DNA of 64,000 nucleotides from Ursus arctos (GCF_023065955.2 NW_026622963.1:8563001-8627000); one strand, 5' to 3'; positions 22,421 through 35,089 are shown, numbered from the stretch's first letter. Made by a program: numbers and translations. The notes: generated by a model not told the origin, from the letters alone.

Positions 22421-24287
22421 TCCCTCTCCTTACCTTCTTCATCCATTGTTTTTAAGAGTTGTCAATACTTTCTGCCTTCTTTGTAGCTCTGTTGTTATTG
22501 CCAGAGTTCATCTTTTTCTCTTAAATTCTGGACCATTACAATAATTTCACAATCAAACTTTCTGCTTCTGGTCTTTTCCCCATTCCTCTTGTCCTTCACC
22601 AAATCATGTGATTTATCTCCTTCAAGGCCTTTCCCTTGGCAAAACAAACAAACAAACAAACAGTCTCCTTAGCACATCAAAGTCTCCTCGACTGACCCCT
22701 GACTGCCCAGGGACACACTCACATACTTCCTTTGTCCAGCAACACTCAACCTAACTTGGGTCCAATGACCATGCTTACTTTTCACATATTGTTCCTTTTG
22801 CTTATATCTTTGAATTTTGGAGTTCTAAAGACTTGATTGCCATCTTACTATAAGCTATCACATCATCATGTGAACAAGTTGAATGAATTCTGCCAAGCTA
22901 ACAGCCTTTCTTCCTCCCAGGCTTCTTTTAAGGGAGTAAAACCAGTTCCATTAAGAAAGATTGACTTCTGTACTGGCACTCAGCTATGGCAAATATGAGG
23001 CAAAGCAAGTATCAGGAGTACTTTTTAGTCTAACTATTAAGTAGAAATTACTATATCTCAGTTCAAACGTACGATACCAACGAGTATTTCAAATGATGTT
23101 CCCCTCAGCTGGGTATCATATGTATATATTGCTGATTTTCCACTCATGAGCGTTGTTTTCCATTTCTGAAGATTAGTAGTAATTTTGTCTAAGGGTGAAT
23201 TAGAGGATTTTAAATTTTGTAAATTTTTCTTGTTTTATGAGGGACGGAAACCCTGTCTTAACTCTCTGTTTCATCCTAGTAGCTCTTGCTGCATTCCATG
23301 GTATGTTTATTGCTTCTCTGTCTCATACCGTTAAATTGGGATTTGAGGTCTAATAGAGATGATGCAAATTAGAAGGCCACTTGATGAAGTTGAGTCATGA
23401 TCTTGCAGGGTATTTCATAGAGAAGCCACCAAACCGGATTCTGGTTTTCCTCTTTCTTTGTCCAGAAACAATCTTGTTTATCAGATTCAGGAAGCTTAAT
23501 TACTCAGGTTCACAGTGTACTGAAATTTAAGCGAGAATAGCTCTTTACTTACGATGAGAATTATAAGTGTGACACAGTTTGAATAGTCATTTCCTCTCTT
23601 TTTTCCCCATTAGGAATTCTATATGAAAAGCCATATTTTTTGTTGAGCATGGATACATATAGGAAATGTGACACTATTAAGATTTGAGAGAAAAATTTGC
23701 CTGTGAAAGCCAGTTTAGACATAGAACCTCAAAAAAAAAAAAATTCTAACTCCACAAACTCCAAATCAACTAAACTTGTTCACTTTATAAAAACTTGATT
23801 AGAATATTGATTTGTGATTTTTTTCCTTAATATTATAGGATCACTTTACTTTTCTTTAAATATTCTCTTTAAAAGATTTAAATCACTATATCGATTTGGG
23901 TTATAGTGGTCAGTGTCCTTGTCGATAATGGCGTGATAGCGGGTTCTTACCTGGTAACCACACCCAGGTTGCTGTTCTCTGGCAACTGTGTTCTCTCCCT
24001 TCCCCGTCCCTTTTCCTCCCTTTCCTAGCCAAGCCACCACAGGGAACTTTCAGTAGGCATCATGGCCCCACAACTTTCTGTTGATGATCTGACGTTTTAC
24101 CTTCTCCAGTAGTCCTCTCCGTGTGGCGTAGCTATCGTAGAGTGACTCTCAGATTGATTCCAGACTTCGAAATTAAATCATGTGCAGAACAACTGGGCAG
24201 AGTTGGGAGGCAGGGATGGATTGTGGGGAGTGGAATTGGTTACAAAAGTAGTATACCTTTGAGAATAATTAGACGTGTTTAGAGATA
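22420..24287. other. Intron sequence, mostly unique
   Basis: Contains an (AAAC)n run at 22636-22663 and a 13-base A-run near 23730. No other repeat or gene recognised. Confidence 0.6.
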
Positions 24288-24481
24288 GGGGCGCCTGGGT
24301 GGCTCAGTCGGTTCAGCATCTGACTCTTGATTTTGGCTCAGGTCATGATCTCAGGGTCGTGAGATCGAGCCCCGCTTTGGGCTCTGCCCTGCGTGTGGAA
24401 CCTGCTTAAGAGTCTCTCTCTCCCTCTCCTCTGCCTCTCCCTACCCCAAACTTGCGCAGTCTTTCTCTCTTAGAAAAAATA
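24288..24481 (+). mobile_element. CanSINE, older subtype, sense
   Basis: GGGGCGCCTGGGTGGCTCAG, B-box-like GAGATCGAGCCCC and a TC-rich 3' part with a degenerate tail. It ends about 220 bases before the exon at 24705. Confidence 0.88.
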
Positions 24482-24704
24482 AGTGTTAGGGAGAATTCAT
24501 TGTAACATTTTGATTCATATTTGTGATATTTATGCATGTGAAAGATGAGCAGAGTAAATTGGACTAAATTCTGCTAATTTTGTTAGTCTCTCTGTAGCCA
24601 TATAAATAATAATGCTTTTTAAGTGTTTTTTTTCTGTTTTATATGGAGAATTTCTCAGGTATTATTTTCCTAGTTCTGAAATGTGTCAATATTTTTTTAT
24701 GCAG

Positions 24705-24841
24705 CTCTGAGAAGTTGGTGTTGCTGGCAGGTGGTAGTCTGGAGATCAGTGATGTTACTGAGGAGGATGCGGGGACTTATTTTTGTATAGCCGAGAGTGG
24801 AAATGAGACAATCGAAGCTCAAGCAGAGCTTACAGTACAAG
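24705..24841 (+). CDS. NEO1: NEO1 internal exon, second half of immunoglobulin domain 3
   Basis: This 137-base exon begins after TTTTTTTATGCAG and ends at ACAAG/GTAGGT. It opens in phase 2, completing a Ser codon, continues [16 protein letters not shown], and ends in phase 1 after LTVQ. It supplies the D-x-G-x-Y-x-C motif (DAGTYFC) with the second cysteine of Ig domain 3, and an N-glycosylation sequon (NET). Together with the exon at 4601 it makes 291 bases, exactly 97 codons, which supports the pairing. The next intron, 24842-57788, is about 33 kb and is the largest complete intron in the window. Neogenin's Ig domains form the horseshoe-shaped N-terminal region of the ectodomain (family knowledge). 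Confidence 0.95.
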
Positions 24842-24924
24842 GTAGGTAAATATTCCCTGTATAAATAAGTTCTGTGTACTTCATGGGTTTGCTAATTGTT
24901 TAACATTAAAGCAGAAGAGACAAT

Positions 24925-25190
24925 ACACCGTAATAGCTAAAAGCCTGAGCTTTATAGCAGATTGCTTAGGTTCAGTTCTAGGTTTCATATTTCCTCGCTG
25001 TATAACTATAGGAAATGTACTTGACCTCTCTGACCCTCATTTACCTTATCTGTAAAATGGAGATAACAAGAGTACTTACCTCCTGGAGGTTGTTTTAAGG
25101 ATGAAAAGAGTTAATATTAATAAGCTCCTGAATATGTGACTAGAATAAGATAAGAGCCCAGTAATTATTGATATTATCTGTAGTAGTATT
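24925..25190 (+). repeat. MIR SINE, sense
   Basis: GTTCAGTTCTAGGTTTCATA, GACCTCTCTGACCCTCATTT, ATCTGTAAAATGGAGATAAC and TTGTTTTAAGGATGAAAAGAG follow the MIR consensus. It begins about 85 bases after the Ig3 second-half exon. Confidence 0.7.
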
Positions 25191-25827
25191 ACGGGAGGCT
25201 GTGTTCTGGGGCATCTGGAAGGTTCAGTTCACTTTTCTTGTCTCACAGAGACTTTTTATACTCTGACCTAGAACCTTTTATCTCCTAAGCATTGATGTTC
25301 CCTCCTTTCAGAATAGATCAGCCAGGATGGAATACACGTGTCTCTCAATGTCTCTGATAATTTGATGATTTATTTCTTTCTGTTCAACTAATGTTGGTCA
25401 TCACAGCATTTTCCCTTACAGGCTCTCTGATTTATAAGTCAGAGAAAATGAACGGCATAATCTCTCCTTTATCTCCATGTCCCTTGCCCTTCCTCCATGT
25501 TGAAATGTACCCTCAGAGGAATATTTGCTATCTCTCCCATAATTTGTATACGCCCTCATTTTATCTGTTTCAACCAAAAAATTTTAAGACCTTTTCTGTT
25601 ACTTTCAGGAAAATCCAACATTGCTTGGATATGTAGAGGTATATTTTGGCTCATGATATTCATTATTACCTTGTCTCAAATTGTATTATATTTGATAGAA
25701 TACTTCCTGATCTGTGGTTTAGGGTTATTTCATATTTTTATGAAGGTTTGTTTCTCTTGGCTTACTGGTGGGTTTCAGAGTAGGAAGTATGATAGCCACA
25801 TTTATACTTCCAGTAGTCACCAGAGGA
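25190..25827. other. Intron sequence, no recognised element
   Basis: Contains a chance open frame at 25497-25868 of low-complexity hydrophobic composition; no family resemblance. Confidence 0.55.
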
Positions 25828-25841
25828 CTCAAATTTATTTT

Positions 25842-25969
25842 GTTTTATATATAATATATATATTTTAAGCTTGTTTATTTTTGGTAAGCTCTACACCCAA
25901 CATGGAGCTTGAACTCATGACCCCGAGATAAGAATTGCATGCTCCACTGACTGAGCCAGTCAGGTGCCC
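25842..25969 (-). mobile_element. Old CanSINE, antisense
   Basis: Ends CTGAGCCAGTCAGGTGCCCC. Target-site duplication CTCAAATTTATTTT (25828-25841) and CTCAAATTTGTTTT (25970-25983). Confidence 0.82.
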
Positions 25970-25983
25970 CTCAAATTTGTTTT

Positions 25984-26650
25984 TGATAAGAATTGGGGAA
26001 TAGACTGCTTGGGGTTCTTCTATGCTGTCAAAAGCACAGAATGTTTATGTTCTCTTGCTATGTGTGGATGGATTCATAATCTCTGAAAATCAAAAGAGCA
26101 AGCCTTAGACTATAACTGTTACGGTTAATTACATAACTATTGCCTCACCTGCACTCTACCATTATTCTTGGCTAGGTGGAAGGTTCACTACTACCAGTTG
26201 TAGAATGACCAATTTTTATTTCTATTTTATTTATCTATTTATCCAGTTTATTTCTTTACCTCTGTGTGGGTGGGATCGTACAAGTAAAATATTAGTGAAC
26301 TCCGTCTTATTTGGTCCCTGTGCCTCCCTTACTAGATGTTTTCTATGTTTTTACCATTAGTCAGATTCTTGGCCTAACACTCTCTTCCATTTCTACCTGT
26401 GCCTTAGCTTCCTCCACTATAAAGTACCTTGTTATTAACCTCAAATGTGAGGCATAGTGTCTGCCATACATGTCAGTTGCATTTGTCCATGTGGTTGTTT
26501 TCTGCTTTTTAACTTTTATTTATTGTATGGAATTGTGAATTAAAACTCTTCTATTAACTTATTAACTACATTTTTTTTAGTTGTAAGATAATACATACAT
26601 CTTACAGTTTGTACCTAGTTCCATCTTATCTGTGCCTAGAGAAAGTGCTC
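25984..26650. other. Intron sequence, no recognised element
   Basis: AT-rich; nothing recognised. Confidence 0.5.
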
Positions 26651-27444
26651 TTTAAATGAGTACATTCTAGAAAATTGAGGAAAGAATAAGAGTAAGGAAA
26701 CCTAGATATTAAAAATTACCACAGATCTTCTCTAATTAAACAGCATGGTATTGGCCCAAGAGTAGGCAACCAAAAGGAGTCAAATCCAGCTGTTACAAGT
26801 AATTATGGAACGTAAAAGTATTATCAAAGTGGCAGTTCAGTTCAGAGGGAAAAAACTTTTATTTACTAAAGGGTATTGGTACAATAAATTTTTAAGTAGG
26901 AAAAACTGAAGTTGGTCAAAGTATGAAAAAGTGGAGAATATATGGGTTTAATGTTTGTATTATCTGTGCTGGGAAAGACAGTCTCAGAAAGAATAGGAAA
27001 GAGCATGTCAAGCAAAAACCATCAAATGTTGACAACATACACATTTTTTTTAAAGTTATATAGAAGAGCCCCTATAAATAATGGCTAAATGCAAATGGTA
27101 GACTAGAAGAAAATAGTTGTAACACATAACTGAGAAGGGGTGAGAATCCTGAAAATACAGAGAGTTTCTAGAAACTGATGATAAAAAAAGAAATAAGGAA
27201 AATTGATAAAGAATATGAATAGGCAGTTCACAAGGAAGGGTTTATTAGCTGTTTGCGTTCCTTTATCGGCAGATAATCAACCGTACTAGTAGTGAGAAAA
27301 ATACAAATTTAAAAGATATCATTTTTCCCAAACATTATATTGGCAAAAATTGAAAACATTTTGACCTCCAGAGCATGTGGTGGGATGTTGAGAACTGAAA
27401 ATTATTATTGATAACATCTCAGCAGTACAGAGTAGATCAAAAAC
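26650..27444 (+). repeat. Ancient L1 fragment, sense
   Basis: AACAGCATGGTATTGGCCCAAG and the later AATAGGCAGTTCACAAGG are typical of the L1 ORF2 C-terminal half. Very decayed. Confidence 0.5.
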
Positions 27445-27456
27445 ATTACCTCCTTG

Positions 27457-27701
27457 CATAAGAACTAGGAAGATCGGTAGGAGAAGAAAGGGATAAAGAA
27501 AGGGGGGGTAATCAGAAGGGGGAGTGAACCACGAGAGACTATGGACTCTGGGAAACAAACTGAGGGCTTCAGAGGGGAGGGGGGTGGGGGAATGGGATAG
27601 GCTGGTGATGGGTAGTAAGGAGGGCACGTATTGCATGGTGTTATACGCAACTAATGAATCATCGAACTTTACATAAAATAAAAATGAAAAATTAAAAAAA
27701 A
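27457..27701 (+). mobile_element. Younger L1 3' end, sense, 5'-truncated
   Basis: CATAAGAACTAGGAAGATCGG to an AAATAAAAATGAAAAATT tail. Flanking duplication ATTACCTCCTTG at 27445-27456 and about 27703-27714. The 3' UTR is missing CACTGGG and the usual last 50 bases. Confidence 0.88.
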
Positions 27702-27738
27702 ATTACCTCCTTGATACTGGATATTGTATTCCTCAATG

Positions 27739-27908
27739 AATTTATTTATTTGTGAGAGTGAGAGAGAGAGCATGAGAGGGGGGAGGGTCAGAGGGAGAAG
27801 CAGACCCCCCACTGAGCGGGGAGCCTGATGCAGGGCTCAGTCCCTGACTCCGGGATCATGACCTGAGCTGAAGGCAGATGCTTAACTGACTGAACCACCC
27901 AGCGCCCC
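27739..27908 (-). mobile_element. Old CanSINE, antisense
   Basis: TTTATTTATTTGTGAGAGTG at the left and GAACCACCCAGCGCCCC at the right; diverged. Confidence 0.85.
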
Positions 27909-28680
27909 TTGTTTCACATTTCTGAACTGGATTATGAGTGGTTGAAATTGAACAAAAGTTCTACACCATTGATAAAGAAAATAGTTTCTAGGCTGGTTTG
28001 CATTTTCTGTCAAACTAGTCCCAGCTGTTGACTCCTTCACCCAAGATGAACTCTGCACAAACTAGAGGAATGAGAGGGAAGTGTGGGGAGATGAAGGCTC
28101 TCATGAATCTGTATGTGTTTATGGGTAGGTGGAATATGTGTGGGGGTGGTGGCTGTAGCCTGGGACTAAGGACTGCATGAGGAAGCAGTGAGAAAATAGA
28201 TTGGAAGGCTATTAAGTTCTGTTGTTATTTCTTTCTGGTGTTGCCTTGATACTGTCTTTCCCTCCCTGTTCTTTCCTCACAGAAATGAGCAGCAGTGGTC
28301 CAGGCCTCCATGGTTATTCAAAAGATGTGCTAGGTCTCTTATGGCATATAAATGGGTGTGTCCTGACTAATTACCTGTGGGGGATAACTACCTTTTTTCT
28401 CCCCTGCCAAACTCCCATTGGTGTGTTTCAAATCTAGGAAGACTCTGCCCAGTGTTGTTTCTCCCTGAGTTCAAATGAGAGGAAATGTCTGTGGAATGCC
28501 CAGCAAATTGGAGTAAACAGCAGTATTTCTAAGGTCGTTGGGGCTCTTTGCTCTGGGGCTTACTCTCCTCTCTTCTTAATTTCACCAGTTTGGCTACAGT
28601 TAGGTCCGGTAACCATATATATTACTAGACAGAGTGACTGGTTCCCCAGAAAAACATTAGTTTATAGCCAAACTAGTCAC
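27909..28680. other. Intron sequence, no recognised element
   Basis: No repeat or gene recognised. Confidence 0.5.
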
Positions 28681-29565
28681 CTGAATAGTACAATTACTCT
28701 CAAAGAAAGAGAACTAAGTGAATAACATATACCATCTGATGGAGAATTTTTGGAAAAGATTGACCAAGAATTAAAAAAATAAACTTGACAAGTATATTTC
28801 AGAAGATTAGAAAAATATAGCAATACTATGCAAAAACAAGAAAACAAAACTGTAGAACCAAGTAGAAATATTAGGTATGAAAAATGTAAAAATAAAGAAT
28901 ACAGTAGACTGGATGATGGTTGAAGGTGTACAGCTGATAAACTCATGAGTTGGAAGATGATGCCGAAAAACTCTGAGAATGCAACATTAAATGATAAAGA
29001 GAACACATAGAATAAAAGCCAAGAGGCATGAAAGTTAGATGTAGAAGAGTTTCTATCCAGGTAAATAGAAATCCTAGAAGAGAGAACAAAAAGGGAGGAG
29101 AAAATATTTGAAGAAATAATTAAGATCAGTTTTTCAGAATTAAAGACTAACGGAAGACCTAGTCTGAAAGGGCTTAAAGTCTTCTGTGTGTGAGTGGGAA
29201 GGAAAACCCACCCTTGGACCCATATAGCAACAGATAATATCAAAGACAAAGACAGATTCTAAAAGCTTCCTGTGACAAAGAGCAGATCACTTACAAAGGA
29301 ACAAGAATTATATTGCACCTAGTGTTGATTTTGAGAAATCTGATTTTAAGAGGAAAATAGAGTAATGTTTTTAAAGTGTTAAAGGAAAAGAACATTGAAT
29401 CTACATGGAATTTATATTCATCCAGATGTGAGTTAAAATAAAAATTCTCATCATATAAGGCCTCAGAAGGTTTGCTGTACAAAGATACACACTGAAAATA
29501 GTGTGTTTTGGAATACACATTTAAGAAGAGACACTTTCAGGAAATGCTCCAAGAGATATGAGAGT
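28680..29565 (+). repeat. Ancient L1/HAL1-like ORF1 region
   Basis: GATCAGTTTTTCAGAATTAAAG, CAGATCACTTACAAAGGAAC and TTAAAGGAAAAGAACATTGAA resemble the ORF1 region of old L1 or HAL1 elements. No intact frame remains. Confidence 0.5.
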
Positions 29566-29569
29566 TTTA

Positions 29570-30110
29570 AGATATAGCCCTCAAATTCTTTGGCAGTCCT
29601 CCTAATGAGTAGTGGGGTTTATATCCCTTGCCCTTGAATCTGAGTGGGCTTGGAGCTATTTGCATAATGGCAGAAGTTGTGTCATATGACTTCTGAGGCT
29701 TATAAAAGGCCATGCAGATTCCTCCTGGCTCTTTTGGAATTACCACTCTCCAGTCACTTCTTGGGATCTCCTTCTCAGAACCCAGCTGCCATGCTGTGCA
29801 AAGCCCAAGCCACAAGCCATTTGTAGGTTCCCTGGTAGACAGCTCCACTGAGCCCACCTTGCAGGGCATCTAACCAAGGGACCAGACATGTGAATGAAGA
29901 AGTCTCCAGTTGAGTTGGGCCCCCAGCTTTCTAAGTCACCCCCACACATTCAAGTTTTTATAGATATTGGGGAGCACAGATAAGCCATCCCTGCTGGGCT
30001 GTCCTAATTCCTGACCCAAGGATCCGTGAGCATAAGAAAATGGTGGTGATTTTATGCCACTAAGTTTTGGGCTGGTTTGCTATGCAGCAGTAGTAACTTG
30101 GGAAAGTGCA
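29570..30110 (+). mobile_element. MLT1-type LTR (ERVL-MaLR), solo and decayed
   Basis: CCCAAGCCACAAGCCATTTG, GACCAGACATGTGAATGAAG, CTGTCCTAATTCCTGACCCA and CCACTAAGTTTTGGGCTGG follow the MLT1 LTR consensus. No internal retroviral genes are visible. It interrupts the ancient L1. Confidence 0.65.
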
Positions 30111-30114
30111 AAAA

Positions 30115-30934
30115 GTTTTTAAAAGGCTAGAATTAAAGTAAAAATATATTAATGATAACCCAGAACTAAAACTTTGACCATACCAAGTAATGGGGATAGA
30201 ATAATATGCACCATTTGATGAAGAATTACTGGAAAAAAATAACCAAGATTTAAAAATACTCATGATAAATATATTTCAAGATATTAGTAAGCATTAGCAA
30301 TATAATTGTATTTATAGGATACTGCACAAAGCAAATGAATAAACTGTTTTTTTAATAGTGCCTGTGAAACAGTTACTAAGATATACCACATACTGACCAT
30401 AGAATATTTCTTAGCAGATTTTAGAGAATTGAAATTCTGTAGATTTGACTACTGCAAAATTAAGTTTGGAACTAGTTACGAAAAAGTAACTTTAAAAACT
30501 GGTAACTTGAAGATTTCATGTTTAGGCATTAAGTGAATCGCTTTGAAATAATCCATGAGTCAGAAAAGAAATGATGATGAAAATTAGGAAATAGTTTGAA
30601 CTAATAGAGATATGACCTATCAGAACTTATGGGTTGCTTAGAAAAGATTTATAGCCTTAAGTACAGGTATTAGAAGAGAAGAAAGTCTGAAAAATCAGTG
30701 ACTTAAGTATCTATCTCAAAAAGCTAAAAAAAAGAAAAAGAATAGCAAACTTACCCCAAAGAAAATAGAAGAAAGGAAGTAATGACAAGGGAAAATTAAT
30801 AAAATAAGAAAAACCATTCAAAATAGAGAGTTTCAGCAAAGCCAAAAGTTAGTTCCTTGTAAAGCATAACAGCATTGATAAACACCTGACAAGACTTCAG
30901 TGCAAGCAAGTCTTGACAAAAGTCTTTATTTAGA
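30115..30934 (+). repeat. Ancient L1 ORF2-linker region
   Basis: Contains GAAACAGTTACTAAG-type and TTTCAGCAAAGCCAAAAGTTAG sequence typical of the L1 ORF2 linker. Its 30190-30310 part is homologous to 28706-28830. Confidence 0.5.
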
Positions 30935-31245
30935 CGAAGAGTGTGCAAACTACAGCTTATAGACCAGATCTGCTTGACTGCTTGTCTTTATATAGCCTGT
31001 AAGCTAAAAATAGTTTATACAGTTTTAAATGGTTAAAACAGGAGAATAATAGTGATTGTATGAAAATTTTATGAAATTCAGTTTTATTGTCCATAAATAA
31101 AGTTTTATTGGCACACAGTCACATTCATTTATGTATTGACTGTGGCCGCTTCTGTGGAGTTGAGTAGTTGTGACAAAGACCACATGACCCACAAATTCTA
31201 AAGTATTTACTCCGGTCTTTTTCAGAAAAAGTTCCAACTCTTGGT
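30935..31245. mobile_element. hAT-Charlie type DNA transposon
   Basis: GTGTGCAAACTACAGCTTATAG, CATAAATAAAGTTTTATTGG, GTTGAGTAGTTGTGACAAAG and CTTTTTCAGAAAAAGTT give the order of a known Charlie-derived family. It is nested in the L1. Confidence 0.6.
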
Positions 31246-32075
31246 GTACACTCTGTAAAGAACTCTTACAGATCAACAAGGTAAACAAAGACAGATAAAC
31301 CAGTAAAAAGTCATCAAAGACTTGAGCTCCTACCCCACAGATCTCCAGGTGGCTACTGAAGAAGTAGTTATCATCATCATTAGTTTTCTGAGATGTGTAA
31401 ATAAAAGCCACAGGGAGATACTACTGTATTCCACCAGAGTGGCTAAAATTAAAGAGACTCATAATAGCAGATGTTGGTTAGGACGAGGAACACTCCGATG
31501 TCCTGTTGTTAGGACTCTACATAGTGATATAATCACTTCAGAATATTGTTCGGCGAAATCTACTGAAACTGCATACAAACATACCTTATGATACAATGGT
31601 GGTATTCCTAGGAGTTTATGCACCAGAAATGTGTAAACATATGCATCAAAAAACACACAGCAATGTTCTCACCGGCTTTATTCACAGTGAATCAAAACTG
31701 GAAACAGTTAAAACATCCATCAGCAATAGAATGGGTAAGTGGTGTTCTAATCCTACAGTGGCATGTTATCAACAGTGAAAGTGACAGACGGTTGCTACAT
31801 TCAACAACATGGGTACAACAGACACCACTGAAGGAAGGAAGCCTGTCACAAAAGAATACATGCTGTATGATTCCATTTTTATAAAGTTCAAAAATAGGCA
31901 GAACTAATCTATGGTTTGAGAAATCAGGCTAGTGATTACTTTTGGACCGAGGCCGGGTAGTGACTGAATGTGGAACAACAGGACCTCTGGTGTGTTCTGT
32001 TTCTTAATCTGGATGGTAGTTAAAATAATTGAGCCTGTACTGTTCATGTGTGTCACATGAGGTCTTTTCTTTTTT
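31246..32075 (+). repeat. Ancient L1 3' end, sense
   Basis: CCACCAGAGTGGCTAAAATTA, GGCTTTATTCACAGTGAATC, CTGTATGATTCCATTTTTAT and GATGGTAGTTAAAATAATTG follow the end of ORF2 and 3' UTR of an L1M. Confidence 0.6.
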
Positions 32076-33354
32076 ATTCTTTACAGATAAGTTATGTACA
32101 AAAAAAATTTGGAAAATTTTATTTTGAACTTTGTCCCGTAACTGAAAGTGTTTTCTTTTTCAAATGAGGAAAGCAGTTTATGAGAAATATGGAGATTATA
32201 TACAGATACACACGCAGCACACATATATAAAGTGTTTATATAGTTATTTCTATATATATGGTCATACCTGTCTGACTTCTGTTATTTTTTAAAAAGTTAT
32301 AGCCACAGGAAATGCCATAGTGAGTGTTAATGCAGAAAAAGGTTATAAGTTCATTCTTCATCTGTTAAATATTTCAAATTTATTGTTTTTGTTGTTAACT
32401 CCTGGGATTTCTACACATGCTGTGACGTGAATTAGCCCATCGTGTACTTCCTGTCATCTTAGATTGCCGATAACACCCATTGGTCATGAGTTGTTTTTTT
32501 TTAAAAAAAGAGGAATTTTTCCCTTCTCTTACAACAGTCATAACAGTCTGTGATACACACTCCCTCCCCCACTCCACTACCTCCCACACACACAAAAAAG
32601 AAGAAAATTTTCCATTTGTTTCTTGTGGGATAAGTTGATAAATTCTGAATTGGCCACCTCCTTGACTTTGTCAATACTGATAACAAATCTGTCACTGATT
32701 CTATGATCTTTCTCTGAAGTCAGAGCCTGATGTCATTCTACATTTACCCTTCTACTCTGATCTCTATTTACATTAAGACATTGATCTCGCCTTTTCTGCC
32801 AGTCTTCTGCTTGATTTCACTTCCTTTTAGTTCATGATGCATTACAGTAGTCTGCTGTCATTTGATAGAACCCTCAGTTCTTGATAGACGTAGGGAGAGA
32901 TCTCTGTATGACCTTCTGCAAGTGCCCAAGCATCTCATCAGAGAGATGCTGGCTGGCAGGGACAGGAAGAGACAAGGCCTCCATAGGCTCTGTAGTTGCC
33001 CTTCCTGCTGGGGAAGAATCAGACTTCCTCTCTGGGTGCTGGGAAATCTGCTCTAAACATTTGTAAAACTGGGACTTTTACCACCAGTTACAAGGTCACT
33101 GTAAGGAGTAACTGAAAAAAGTAGCATTCGCTTAGTAAAGTTCCTGGGACCATGTAATTCTGTTTGGGTTATTGTTATGGCTATTTGTGTGTATGTGGGG
33201 GGGGGGGTAAAATATACATAAGATTTACCATCTTAAAAAAAAGAAAAGAATTCTCATTTCCCTTGGCTTAGGATAAAATAAACTCCTTATAGTGTATGTA
33301 TAAAATATAACCAGACCCTTCATATAAAGGCAACTTTTTCATTGTTAACTGAGA
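32076..33354. other. Intron sequence, mostly unique
   Basis: Contains an 11-base G-run at 33197-33207 and TA-rich stretches near 32200-32265. No repeat family recognised. Confidence 0.55.
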
Positions 33355-33530
33355 AGCAGGGTAATTAAGAGCAGTCTTTGGACCCAGCGTGCTTGGGTCT
33401 CATTTCTTTCCCTTACTTAGCTATGTGAACATGGGCAAGTTATGTAACTTACCTTTGTCTTAGTTTATCAGTTCAATAAGTTGTTATAGGGATTAATTAA
33501 ATAAACTTCTGGCACTGTTCTTCCAGAACC
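33355..33530 (+). repeat. MIR SINE, sense
   Basis: TGCTTGGGTCTCATTTC, TGTGAACATGGGCAAGTTATG and TTGTTATAGGGATTAATTAAA follow the MIR order. Confidence 0.65.
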
Positions 33531-33830
33531 TGGGATAGAAATGAAGGTCATCTTTACCAAACTACAGAGAGTTTCCTGAACATACTATGCTGTTTGATAG
33601 CTCTGTTCCCCTGTATCCTCACGCCCTCAGCTAAAATTTTCTGATAGTCCTTCAAGATTAGTTCTAATCTTAACCTTGCTGTGAAACTTTTCATAACCAT
33701 CTTCTCACCCTCAGGTAATTATGTTTCTCAAAATAGCTCTCTTTTTACCAGTAGTGTTTCTCATTGATTTGTTTATATGCCTATTCCCACTACTGCTGGA
33801 CTGAGGTCCTTATCAACAGGGACTGGTATT

Positions 33831-33932
33831 GAGGTGTCTGCCTGGCTCTGTCGGTAGAGCAGGGGACTCTTGATCTCAAGGTCTTGAGTTCGAGCCCCAT
33901 GTTGGATGTAGAGATTACTAAAAATAGATAAA
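33831..33932 (+). mobile_element. Short old CanSINE, sense
   Basis: GAGGTGTCTGCCTGGCTCTG with a well-preserved tRNA-like B box (GAGTTCGAGCCCC). Only the tRNA-related part and a short tail remain. It is not a tRNA gene because there is no foldable 3' acceptor arm. Confidence 0.8.
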
Positions 33933-34579
33933 CTTTACTATGATTTATCATAATATATTATCAGCAAGTAATTATTGAATGAGTGAATGAAACTTTGTAG
34001 TGAAATTGTGAACTGTAACAACTGGAATGATTTGATGTTGTGGTTACTTTATTACTCATGTTTTCCTTTGCACCTTGTTTCTCATAGACTTATATGTAAA
34101 AGAAATTTGGATTAAAAGAATCTTCTGAAAGGTTATTCTGGAGGAAGATGAATCTTTACCCTAACTTATAGAATTGAGGCCATAATTGCCACAATCATAT
34201 ATATGATTATATAAATGTATTATATATATAATATATATATATAAACAGTGCTTTATCATCTTTATTAATTGCCATTCTTGACCTTTTGATGCCTCCCATA
34301 AGCCAACATAAAACTTTAACAAAAGTACCAAAGCCATTAAAGATGAACTTTTTTTCCAAATGGCTAGTTTTGAAAACGCTTATATTCCTTATTTGCTATA
34401 GTAGTTCAAGACCGTGTGCACTGAATCCCTTCATCTTTACTTCCAATCCCATGAGATGCTCCACTATTTTGCCTTGATAACACTGTATTATCCTATTTCT
34501 CCTTTTATTTCTCTGTCCATTCCTCTACTTTTCTTTTTTGAGCATCTTTTCTCTAACATGCCCGTTAAAATATTAGTGT
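33933..34579. other. Intron sequence with a (TA)n tract
   Basis: (TA)n-rich tract at about 34192-34243; otherwise nothing recognised. Confidence 0.6.
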
Positions 34580-35030
34580 TCACACAGTTCTGTCTTCAAC
34601 CGACAGCTCTTCGTGCTCATGGTTTCTGGTGTGACTTGCGTAACGATAACTCCCAAATCCCGGGGGCAGACCCATTGCTGAGCATCAGATGTTTCCAGTT
34701 GCGCGTCCCACAGGTCCCTCAGACTTCACATGTCCAAAGTTGAACTTAACTTTCTTCCTTCAAAATCTTTCTCTGGTTTTCTGTATCTTAGTGGTGCTAC
34801 TGCCCACTTTTTCCCTTGTGCTAGAAACATGGGGATCATTTTTGATCATTTCGGTCTTTTTTATTTTTTCCAACATCCGATTCAGATTCTCTTTCTCCTT
34901 GTCTTTACTCCTCTGGTTCAACAGTTCTCAGTCAGTCTCCTTCCTAGGCTACTTCATTAGTATCCTAACTGGTGTTTCTTGTTCTAACCTGGTTTTTCTT
35001 CAAATCCATTCTTCAGAATGGCAGAAATGA
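34580..35030 (+). repeat. L2-like LINE fragment, sense
   Basis: ACATGTCCAAAGTTGAACTT, TGCTAGAAACATGGGGATC and TCCTAACTGGTGTTTCTTG resemble the part of L2 upstream of the common 3' end. Confidence 0.45.
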
Positions 35031-35089
35031 ACAAAATCCTTCCGTTAAAAACTTGGAAAAATAATTGCCACAGATAAAAGTGGAACTTA

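Noticed and set aside
28677..29249. 190-codon reverse-strand open frame
   Set aside because: It is antisense to an ancient L1/HAL1 ORF1-like region. The hydrophobic, Ser/Phe-rich composition is what A-rich LINE sequence gives on its reverse strand.
29567..29949. Two reverse-strand open frames of 69 and 100 codons
   Set aside because: They fall entirely inside the MLT1 LTR.
33831..33932. Possible tRNA gene
   Set aside because: The B box and some stem sequence are tRNA-like, but no matching acceptor stem or terminator follows and the tail is SINE-type. It is a short CanSINE.
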